Of a stretch of DNA of 64,000 nt, positions 55,475-64,000 are shown piece after piece. The notes under the pieces are model-generated. The model saw nothing but the letters and a program-made list of their open reading frames with translations. It did no database searches and was not told the origin of the DNA. Source of the stretch: Macrothele yani (Eukaryota; Arthropoda; Arachnida; Araneae; Macrothelidae); the NCBI GenBank assembly GCA_039090855.1, contig CM077005.1:74086607-74150606 (forward strand), written 5' to 3'. Position numbers and translations under genes: made by a program. How positions within the stretch are numbered: the first letter of the stretch is position 1; every line of letters starts with the position of its first letter.

Positions 55475-56862
55475 CACAGCTGGCCACCCAAAATGCAACA
55501 CCAAGAAGGAAGCATCCGAATGGCCTGAAATTCGCAGAATGCGTCGCCCGCGAGAGGACATGCAAACAAATACCATTGCAGGGCATATGCAAATCATGTG
55601 TGCCCGGCACGCCACCGAAAAGCACTATAAGAAGGGTGCACAGAAGGCGGGGTGTAAATAGTGTAAGTGTGTTGTGCTGCCGGACCTGTGCGTGGGAAGC
55701 TTCCTGATGCCTCGTCGCAGAATACGGCAGCCATTACAGCACGTTTCAGAGTACGACAAAGGACAAATGGTGGCTTATCGCGACAGCGGTTTATCGCACC
55801 GAGACATCGGAGCTCGTGTGGGACTACATCTAGCCACAGTGAGGCGAGTATGGATTCGGTGGTTGCAGGAGGGACGGACGAACAGACAGGAGCGGTTGCT
55901 GCAGCCGCGGCACACCACCGAACAAGAGAACCGGCATGTTGTGCGGCGGGCATTGACGGCTCGCACCGTAACATCACGAACGTTAGCGTTGGAATTAGGG
56001 TGTGTTCGCAACAACCCGTGTCAGCACGTACCGTTCGACGTCGTCTGCAGGAGCTAGGACTTGTCGCACGGCACCCATTGCTCCAATTACCATTGAAGTT
56101 ACACCACCGGCGAGTGCGGCGGCAGTGGGCCGTTGAACGCTGCACCTGGACAACGGAATGGCGCGACATTATCTTCTCTGACGAATCCCGCTTCTGCCTG
56201 CAACCCCACGATGGTCAGATCCGCGTGTGGAGGCACCGCGGCTAGAGACTGTATGACGCCTGCATTATGCATCGCCATACCGGTCCGTCGCCTGGCTTTA
56301 TGTTTTAGGGTGCAATTGGATATGACACCCGCACCTCTATGGTAAGCATCGCCGGTACACTCAACAGCCATCACACCATCTCCTATGTTTTGGAGACTGT
56401 AGTCCTCCCTTACCTGCAGGACCTGCCAGCGGCCCCGTTTCAACAGGACAATGCGCGCCCGCACGTGGCAGGCATCGTGCAACAATTTTTCACGGCCCAC
56501 CAGGTGTCACTGCTGCCGTGGCCCGCCTGTTCTCCAGATATGTCGCTCATCGAACACGTCTGGTCGCTGATCGGCAACCGAGTGGCCAGGCAAGCACCAC
56601 TCGCGGCAACGTGTGGAAGCAGCCTGTACCGACATACCCTTAGCCCACATCCAAAGCCTCTTTTGTTCGATGACGCGGCGTGTAGTGGCTGTTATTGCCA
56701 GCCATGGGGGCCACGCGAACTATTGATGCCTGCGTGTTCCGCAAGTCGCACGCGCCTGTAAGCTCAATCGTTTCATCTTTGTATCTGTTGTTATGCGTTT
56801 AGTTAATCTGGCTTTGCTATCTCGTGTCTTTCTTGGTGTTGCATTTTGGGTGGCCACTAGTG
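55475..56862 (+). mobile_element. Complete Tc1-like element, 1,388 bp
   Basis: Left end CACAGCTGGCCACCCAAAAT, right end ATTTTGGGTGGCCACTAGTG, TA outside (55473-55474 and 56863-56864). Same subfamily as 40847-42255. Confidence 0.95.
55707..56726 (+). pseudogene. Tc1-like transposase, frameshifts and stops
   Basis: From ATG 55707: VSEYDKGQMVAYRDSGLSHR (helix-turn-helix), WLQEGRTNRQERLLQ, RALTARTVTSRTLALELGCV, where one base is missing compared with the sister copy (about 56006). The frame then continues VSARTVRRRLQELGLVARHP, FSDESRFCLQPHDGQIRVWR (first Asp), a stop at 56243, a TAG in place of Trp in the MVWGAIG motif (about 56307), FQQDNARPHVAGIVQQFF (second Asp), SPDMSLIEHVWSLIG (Glu kept), and a 16-base-type deletion near 56610 that shifts the C-terminus. 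All catalytic residues remain. Confidence 0.9.
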
Positions 56863-56864
56863 TA

Positions 56865-57387
56865 GTATGGGATAAAGGTGATGGAATGGATCCCGATCCT
56901 ATGTACTGACCTTTGACCCCATTTGTCGCATTTTCAATAGGGTTCCTCCCCAGGTGGTCCCCTGCCACATTTCATCGAAATCGAACCACTTTTACGCACG
57001 TTATGACGCATAAGGGCAATGGAATGCACCCCGCTCTTATGTCCTGACCTTTGACCCCACTTCACCTATTTTCAACAGGGCTCGTTCCCAGGCGGTTCCT
57101 TACCACATACTAAAATTTCATTGAAATCGAACCATATTTACGCAAGTTATGACGCGTAAGAGCAATGGAATGCATCGTACTCCTATGTCCTGACATTTGG
57201 CCCCACTTTACCCATTTTCAACAGCGTTCGTCCCTAGGTGGTCCCCTACCACATACTAAAATTTCATGGAAACCGAACCATTTTTACGCGAGTTATCGTG
57301 CCGACAGACGGACGGACAGACGGGCAGACTGACGGAAAAACCTGGATCATATACGCTTCTTCAACCTGCGGTTGAAAAGCGTAAAAA
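56865..57387 (+). repeat. Tandem element (HINE-like) with terminal hairpin
   Basis: Monomer starts GTTATGACGC at about 57000 and 57146, a 146-bp period, each with CCTGAC(C/A)TTTG(A/G)CCCCA and CACATACTAAAATTTCAT. It ends with a (GACGGACA)n stretch (57304-57335) and the hairpin ACGCTTCTTCAACC-TGC-GGTTGAAAAGCGT (about 57353-57384). Confidence 0.7.
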
Positions 57388-57415
57388 AACGGTGGATCCT
57401 CAAAACGATATAGTA

Positions 57416-58804
57416 TATTGCGGGCCATTAAAAGTGCAACACCATGGTAGAAAAAATATATCAAAGCCATATTTATTGTACAGAAAGCAGATGGTACAAG
57501 GGTGAATCTGTTACAAATATTGCACGATGAGACCAGGGGAACACATAACAATCAGTACCTAGTGCAGCCATCATGGGCGGCAATTACAGCTGCTACACGA
57601 CCGGGCATCGAGAAGAAGAGACGTTGGATGTGTGTTTTGGAAATGCCCTTCCACGGAGTTATGATACGATGCCACAGTTCCTCCGTTATAGCCGTGGGTG
57701 GTTGCTGTCGTCCCAGTCGTTCGGTGATCATGGATCACACGTGTTCATATCCAGATATCTGGGGATCACGCGGTCCAAGAAAGACTTGGCACATGGTGGC
57801 GATCCAGCAAGTTTTGGACATGGCATTCCACACGCGGTCGCGCATTATCCTGTTGTCAAATGACACCAGACAGTTCCTGAAGATATGATACAACTGCAGG
57901 ATCCAATCCCTTAGTGATGTAAAGATGACTGCTCAACGTTTCGTAATGCGGACGAGGCGCGTGCGGGAGAGGAATCCAATGACACCCCATACCATAACTT
58001 CGGGTATCAGGCCGGTATGGCGCAGCATAATGCAAGACTGACTCAGCCAGTCGCTACGGTACCGACAGACACGGATTCGTCCATCATAGTTCTGCAAACT
58101 GAAGCCGAATTCGTCGGAAAACACAATGCCTTGCCGTTCGCTCCTCCATGAGCAACGTTCTTGGCACCATTGCAGTCGCAGACGCCGGTGTTATACAATC
58201 AAAGGTAGCTGAAGCAATGAGCGCAGTACGAAAATGTCCCACTGCTGCAGGCGACGTTGAACCGTCCGTGCGGAGACTGGGTGTTGTGCCACACACCTGA
58301 ACAGTTCAGCTACGGTGGTCGATGTGGCTGTGTGATTCGTTCAGAGCCATGCGCACCAGATGTCGGTCCTCTCATTTGGTGGTGTGACGGGGACGTTGGG
58401 ATTCCACACGTCGGTGTGTACATTTCTCCGCTACTTACTGACGCCATATCTTCCACCGTAGCCGCATGCGGTCCCACACGAGCACCGATGTCTCTGAGTG
58501 ATAAGCAGCAAACCCGATATGCCAGAATTACCCTGCTGGTAGGGCTGCCGTTGTCTTCCGCGGGATGTGCTGCAGCTCTCCGTGGAGAGGAACGGCGAGC
58601 AAACACACTCCGAGTGCTTAACTCCAGGTCCTTGTTCACCCCTCTTACACGACTTCCAAGGGGCTTTGCTGTCCCATGTGATTTCCATATGTGTGCTTCT
58701 CGGTTAATAATTTGCATGTGTGCTCCCGTTCTCTGCCCTTTTGCCAACTTTTAAGCCCCCGAGATACGATCTTCCTGGTGTTGTACTTATAATAGGAGGA
58801 AGTG
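57416..58804 (-). mobile_element. Tc1-like element, decayed
   Basis: The left end (57416) reads TATTGCGGGCCATTAAAAGT followed by GCAACACC; the inverted right end reads CACTTCCTCCTATTATAAGT followed by ACAACACC. TA flanks both (57414-57415 and 58805-58806). The element directly follows the hairpin end of the tandem element. The interior holds a heavily broken minus-strand transposase. Confidence 0.8.
57575..58700 (-). pseudogene. Tc1-like transposase, heavily broken
   Basis: Readable pieces: LSLRDIGARVGPHAATVED (first helix-turn-helix, about 58500), VFSDEFGFSLQNYDGRIRVC (first Asp, about 58124-58065), MLRHTGLIPEVMVWGVIGFL, and QQDNARPRVECHVQNLLDRH (second Asp, about 57855). The Glu region is too damaged to read. 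Stops and frame changes throughout. Confidence 0.75.
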
Positions 58805-58806
58805 TA

Positions 58807-60637
58807 GTAGTATGCTGGTGACGCACTACAGATGTAATGCATACACATAGGAGAGGAAAGTGGGCTGCAATGTACATTTTGCATGAACATTCCAGTTGGG
58901 TATAAATACAGGGAAAAGCGAAGTCATGGTTTTTGAGCTAGTGGCGTTTCGTACTGAATACAAAGTTAGCCAAGTGGTATGAAATTAGATGGACTCAATG
59001 CGTTCACGAATTTAGTACCAATGAATATATAAGACGAAATGAGTATAAGTGGTGAAACCAACAGGCGAGTAAATTCGGACTTGAAATTCTTTGCTGCAGA
59101 AAATGTATTTCAGAGGAGTTATACGTAGTCAAAGCTTCTTAGGGATAGGTGGAATGACTCCTTCTGATCATGTGCGAAAGGAAGAGACATTGCAAATGTG
59201 TAATGTGAAGCAAAATGCCATAAGTGTGGTGCGATGGAGACCAGTATTCTGAGGCCGCTTGGCCATGCTGAGAGATGGAATGATAAGTTTTCAACTAAAA
59301 TAAAACATTCAGCCCAAATAGCACGAGACAAAATTACTTGGTGGGTGACGAAAGCATGAAGCAACCAGATTCCAGAATGTCTGAAAGAGAAGACGATAAA
59401 GATTATGAAGTTTAAAGAGTCACATGTGTGACGTATGTTGGATTTGTGTGTGAAGCTCACATTTTGTGCCAATATTTTTAGAAATGGAGACATTTATTAA
59501 AACAACGTTAATGAACACTTCAACGACCAGAGCCCTAAAATCTTGTGTCGCTCTGTTGCTCCCCATAACGCCCGAAACTTTCAGTCGAACCTTTCAGAAT
59601 TTCTCCCCTCCGCTTTACAGGTTAAGAAAAGAATTATTTCTCGCTGTTGCCTTGATATACATTGACCTTCAGGTATTTCCCATGGGTAGATGACTACACT
59701 CTTCCACGGAGAAGACATGCGATGTCATGAGAGTAAATAATACTGCCACGGAAGATACCAACGCCTGCTTTACTTATTCGTTCAGCGACAACAATAGTGA
59801 ATGAGAGTGACTTCTGCTATTCCCGTAGAGGCTGTGGAAATATAAAGAACAGGTGGGCGGGCATCCGCCTCTCTCTAGAGAGGAATTTTCTGACGTCGTT
59901 GTAGTATGGAAGAAAGAGCGTTCTAGGCGGTCGTTGTAACATGGATGTAAGGACGTGGCGGGCGTTATGGTCGTTTAAGGTTTAATCTTTAAGACCGACA
60001 AAAATGTTTGTTTGATTTATTCTCTTCCTTTGAGAAGTTACCCTATGAATCTCACAGATCACCTAAATGATGTGTAAAATGTAAAGGAAGTTTCTGATTT
60101 ACCAGTGCGAATGCACATCATGGTAAATTAGAACTGCTTGTAGCAGTCCAAAATCCAAAATTCGATAACTTAGAACCGCGTGTAGCAGTCCAAGTCCAAA
60201 ATTCGATCAAATGTCAGCAGTGATGAGAACCTGGTATTTGAAAAATATTACTTGATTAGAAATCAGAACTACTTTGATTCAGTTTACGAGATTTATTTTC
60301 AGTTTCAGCCTGGCTCTGTAAACTGCTGAATAAGGCATGAAGAAGGCATGTGATAAGGAGAGTGTGAAGAATTTCCATTGCCTCAAGCTTATATCATACC
60401 CATCTTCCAGTTGATTATGTATAGATACCACAGTAAATGGTAATGTGTTGGCTTCCTGTTTATGATTTGTAGCTCCTCCGCCATTCAGAATAGCACGACA
60501 TATACTCTCACTCGCATCGCTGTTGTTATTTCTAGAGAGAAGATACTCCTATCAGAGAACAACACATCTGAAAAATATAAAAATAAGAGGCAAGGAAGTA
60601 AAACATTCTCTAAGCATGGTCAGTGGATCGAAAGCTG
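58807..60637. other. No gene recognised
   Basis: Frames up to 124 codons with no recognisable feature. A 42-bp duplication (TTAGAAC.GC.TGTAGCAGTCC, from 60128 and 60170, through about 60210) is the only structure seen. Confidence 0.55.
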
Positions 60638-60856
60638 CAGCCCCACTGCTGTAGTGGTCTAAGCGCCGGCTTGTGACCATTCGTCCGAGATGGTCATGGT
60701 TCGAATCCCGGTGAGGAACGGGTTGTGTAGGTCTTACGGCGCTGACTCTTTATCTACTCTGGACCCAGTGGCCCTAAATTACGAGTGGGCGACTGCTTAT
60801 AGTTCGCTGTGTTGCTCACGTTGGTGGTTAAATCCCCAGTAATAATAATAAAAAAT
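60638..60856 (+). repeat. SINE-A copy
   Basis: CTGCTGTAGTGGTCTAAGCG, B-box GGTTCGAATCCCGGTGAGG, CTTACGGCGCTGACTC, GACCCAGTGGCCCTAAATTA, GGGCGACTGCTTATAG and an AATAATAATAAAAA tail. Confidence 0.85.
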
Positions 60857-61095
60857 TAATAGAGCTTCCGTACAAACGCCACTTCTGCCGTTAGTGCACG
60901 CGTGCAGATTTCATTTTCAGAAAGGATTTTCAACAACTATTTGCTAAATGCATGAAGAAGGTGCTGAACATATTCTCACTCAGAGAAAAAAGAAAGCGAC
61001 ATACCTTCTGAATTAAAACAATAAACTTGTGAAAGGTCCGTCAATGTAAGAAGACGTTAGCAAAGTAACAAGTCATTCAACACTGAGAAGAGTTA

Positions 61096-61985
61096 CACTC
61101 ATCGTCAAAAAAATTGTTGCATCCAGAAGGACGTGTCGGATTGCAATGCTATTTGGGAGGATAGGTAAAGGTTACCAGAAACAATAAATGATTAAATTTT
61201 GAGACTGATATGGGAAATATTTATTGAGCTACAGGCCAATAAGTATTGTCTCTCAGTATGGCATCGGGCCGCCATGTTTGACCACACAGCATGCCAGACA
61301 TCTCGGCATGAATTTGTACAGGTTCCTAATGGTGTCATGCGATAAGCCATTCCATGCAGCTTGAATATTCTCACGTAGTTCCTGCAGATTGTGCGGTAGG
61401 GGTGGATAGCGCGTTCAATAGCATCCCACACATTTTTAATCGGCGATAGGTCGGACGATGCGGTTATCCATGACAGAGTGTCAGTGCCTTGAAGGCAAGC
61501 TCTCGAGGATGTCGGACAACCCCGTCGAACCTCTCTCTCCGTGGCAGGTCTAGGTCTCCCAGACACTTCCTGTCGCTGATGTGTGTCTTCTTCTATCCAC
61601 TGCCGCCAACAGCGTGATATGATGGTATCAGCACGACCGGTATGGTACGCGATACCGCGAAAGAACCATCCCGCTTCCCGCAGCCCAAAGATGCGGCCCC
61701 TGTCGAACTCCTCCAACTGTTCGAATTGCTTCTGAACTTTTTTCCGAGGCGTACTTTGCTTGAAAAGCATGCAACCAACACAACAACACGAGTCAGAATT
61801 ACAAGCATGATCAACGGGACAACCTCATATAGCCGGTCAGGCACAGTGCTACGACCCTTCCTTGCTTGAGTCACATGCGCTGCCGAGTGTGATATTTGAA
61901 TCATTTGCATGTCAATCCTACCCATCAAGTTTCATTCCTGTCGATTACTTCCTTCTGAGCACAATTATTTTTTTGACGATGAGTG
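61096..61985 (-). mobile_element. Internally deleted Tc1-like element, 890 bp
   Basis: TIRs start CACTCATCGTCAAAAAAAT at both ends (19 bases perfect), continuing imperfectly to CAGAAGG. TA lies outside (61094-61095 and 61986-61987). The length is about 500 bp less than the other Tc1 elements here, and the missing part is the middle of the transposase. Confidence 0.9.
61192..61770 (-). CDS. Transposase-derived frame: DNA-binding part without catalytic core
   Basis: An uninterrupted 192-codon frame starts at ATG 61770. Residues about 16-60 form the Tc1 helix-turn-helix (EQLEEFDRGRIFGLREAGWF, IISRCWRQWIEE), followed by RQEVSGRPRPATEREVRRG, the usual linker. The sequence then jumps to the far C-terminal region (ASSDLSPIKNVWDAIERAI). 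The whole stretch with the two catalytic Asp residues is deleted, and the Glu of PIENVWD is Lys, so no catalysis is possible. Such proteins, like Drosophila P-element KP, can bind TIRs and block transposition; here that role is only a hypothesis. The last 60-odd residues may be out of the ancestral frame. No evidence of expression can be seen. Confidence 0.5.
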   Translation of the reverse strand: MLFKQSTPRKKVQKQFEQLEEFDRGRIFGLREAGWFFRGIAYHTGRADTIISRCWRQWIEEDTHQRQEVSGRPRPATEREVRRGCPTSSRACLQGTDTLSWITASSDLSPIKNVWDAIERAIHPYRTICRNYVRIFKLHGMAYRMTPLGTCTNSCRDVWHAVWSNMAARCHTERQYLLACSSINISHISLKI

Positions 61986-62523
61986 TATGTTCGTTTCAGG
62001 GACACCACTGGTTTCTGATCACTCAGTCTTACTGATGCCTGTTAAAAAAAATATCTTCGTGTTTTATCGAATAAAAAATCTTACATGGGAAAGTAAACAT
62101 TGAACTTTAGTTGCATAAGTTAAACTCTGTCTGTTGGGGTAAAAATGGGTACAACTGTACAGCCACATAACGCTGACCACCATTATTGGTTCCAAAATGA
62201 GGTATCTATATATATATTTGTTACTCTCGTTAATTTAATTTCCTGCAAATGGCAACGAATATCCTAAACACTGTCAATAACTTCATTGGAAGCTGTAGTA
62301 AGTGTGCTATATGAATAATTCGTATTCGCAGAATGTCATTAATAAATTAATTAAATTATTAAATATTGATTTAGTCGAATTATTTTGCATCACCCCAACT
62401 AAGAAAAAATATTTGAAATGTATTTCACTTCCGCATTTTAAAATTTCGAACAGATGAACTATTTAAATCAGTCAAATGAGTTAGACAATTTTGTGGCTGC
62501 CACCAAAGCAAGAAAAGCAAACA

Positions 62524-62608
62524 GGGGTAATTTCTTAAAACACTGTACAGCAAAAAGGGGTAATTTCTTAAAGCACTGTACACCAAACACGGGTAACTTC
62601 TTAAAACT
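62524..62608. repeat. 33-bp minisatellite in an open frame
   Basis: GGGTAATTTCTTAAAACACT-type units start at 62524, 62557 and 62590. The period is 11 codons, and the plus-strand frame 62454-62690 reads GNFLKHCTAKR, GNFLKHCTPNT, GNFLK. Confidence 0.8.
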
Positions 62609-63008
62609 AGAAGTTGGTAATGGTCAGCTAATTGCGCTAAAAAACCCAAAAAAGAAAACAACATTACAATCAATAAATAAAGAATTTTAATGTATGCGTC
62701 GATTTTAATAAATCTGGTAATCAAAATCTGCTATTTCGAATGAATGACATAACACGTGGATTTATGTAAGGAACGTTCTTTGAAATAAGTTTTGCGGTTT
62801 TTGTTTTGCCTTCTAGTAAAGAGATTTTCAAAAGATTTCGGAGCCAAACCAACTTATGTTTGCACGCTGGTAAGTGACAAGAAATCTGTATTTCCCCCTT
62901 TCTACGTCGAAGTGATATCTCTTTCTATATATCGGAGGTATGTCAGGAACTAATGTGGCCCGTCCGTGTACGGTCGATATTTGTCATGGGTATGAGCCAG
63001 GAGAATGT

Positions 63009-63050
63009 CACACACACAGACACACACACAGACACACACGCACAAGCATA
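63009..63050. repeat. CA/CACAGA microsatellite
   Basis: (CACACA)GA-type repeat: CACACACACAGACACACACA and continuation. Confidence 0.9.
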
Positions 63051-63828
63051 GAGCTATGTATCGCTCTAGTATAATATGCATTGCATGCAGCTGACAATCG
63101 GATCACGAGGATGAGATTTTATCGAGTGTTGCTCTCATGTCAAATGGCATCCGACAGAATTAGATCCATAATCTATTGGATTCTAGCTGTGGAATCGAAA
63201 ACTCATATCAAACAGCGAACGATATTGAAGCACATTCTAAACCAGATATTGCGTATATTCTCAAGAGGAAAATTTTCCATGTTTTCATGCACATAACATA
63301 TTTTATATTTTTTTCAAACGTAAGTATTATGAAAAACATACTACGTCCTGTTTGTTATTTTTTAAGTATTACTTAATCAATGCCATTTCTACTTTGTTTA
63401 AGGAAAGGCATTCATTTTTTAAGCAGGAGGAAATGCTTTCCGCTTCCTGCATTAGCAAACTCCACGTTGTTCATAAAATAAATTTTAGTTGCCGGTAATC
63501 AAATTTAATGTATTAAATCTTAAACAATGAAAAGTAGATGACTTTACAGCTTGGCGATTTATTTTATTAGGTTGTGAAAATTTTATACCTTACTATGGTT
63601 TTGAACTGATGTGTTTCGCAGATTTGATAGGGAATTACTCTGAAAGAGTCATTGTATAAATCGTAATATCGAAAAACAAATTTTGTTTTGACTTACAACA
63701 GGAAATGGGCATATAATGTTAGTGATGTCGTAAGAGAAATATAGAAGATGTGAACGTAGGAGAAAGAATGTGTTTAACATCAGGCAAAAGAGATAGGGAC
63801 ATGTTTGTTTCTAGATACTTAATGAAGA

Positions 63829-63851
63829 CAGAGAGAGAGAGAGAGAGAGAA
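63829..63851. repeat. GA microsatellite
   Basis: About ten uninterrupted GA units. Confidence 0.9.
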
Positions 63852-64000
63852 GAATAAACAACATTTCGCACGATATTTGTCGATCTGCAAAATCGGAGAT
63901 AGGTGGCCAGGAAGGAAATCCGGAGTCGCCCGAGGAAGAAATTTCTTTACTCCCAGTTTTCTCTTGGTCTCATAGAATTATCTAAAGTTTGGCTTGTCTA

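Larger units (their letters stand above)
61986..64000. other. No gene recognised; simple repeats
   Basis: Apart from the 33-bp minisatellite (62524-62608) and dinucleotide tracts, nothing identifiable on either strand up to the window edge. Confidence 0.55.

Noticed and set aside
57502..57888. A 128-codon plus-strand frame
   Set aside because: Antisense of a decayed Tc1 transposase; no independent feature.
59119..59493. A 124-codon minus-strand host gene
   Set aside because: No conserved domain, no splice or start context that I can support, and composition like the non-coding surroundings.

Overview
The window looks like gene-poor nuclear DNA from an animal, most likely an arthropod and possibly a chelicerate such as a spider. 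It is AT-rich. I found no host gene I could defend. Nearly every open frame longer than about 60 codons that I could identify belongs to a transposable element. The arthropod guess rests on the mix of elements (many Tc1 and mariner transposases, a Penelope-like element with a GIY-YIG nuclease, RTE and jockey/CR1-type reverse transcriptases, a Mutator-like transposase, several tRNA-headed SINEs). It is inference, not a database match.

Layout. 0-2.6 kb: a Penelope reverse transcriptase scrap, then non-coding DNA. 2.6-5.2 kb: a gag-only non-LTR element on the minus strand. 5.3-6.3 kb: a mariner. 7.4-9.9 kb: a 2.5-kb Penelope palindrome. 9.95-11.3 kb: Tc1 and mariner remnants. 11.4-16 kb: SINEs, minisatellites and a 146-bp-monomer tandem element. 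18.8-20.0 kb: an almost intact Tc1 element with TA duplications. 20-27.8 kb: SINEs, a mariner split by an unknown insert, and a hAT MITE. 28-31.9 kb: three Tc1 remnants. 33.2-36.1 kb: a decayed satellite of about 155-bp period, interrupted by a tRNA-headed repeat cluster. 36.4-37.5 kb: a mariner-type transposase with a DUF4817-like N-terminus. 38.7-43.7 kb: a jockey/CR1-like reverse transcriptase joined to a Tc1 fragment, followed by two more Tc1 copies, one split by a SINE. 46.1-47.8 kb: a Mutator-like transposase. 48.4-49.8 kb: Tc1. 50.3-54.9 kb: nested insertions (SINE in SINE; RTE in Tc1 in a tandem element). 55-58.8 kb: a long-armed MITE, two Tc1 elements and a tandem element. 60.6-62 kb: a SINE and an internally deleted Tc1 with an uninterrupted frame. 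62-64 kb: only simple repeats recognised.

All but one of the transposase or polymerase genes carry visible stops, frameshifts, deletions or lost catalytic residues, so the region is a graveyard. The exception is the frame in the deleted Tc1 at 61.2-61.8 kb, which keeps a DNA-binding part and has no catalytic core. The most unusual structures are: the Penelope palindrome, whose centre is a minisatellite made from the codons of the YVDD catalytic box and whose arms carry hammerhead-ribozyme-like motifs; and at least ten short near-perfect inverted duplications scattered through the window, several lying inside transposon genes.
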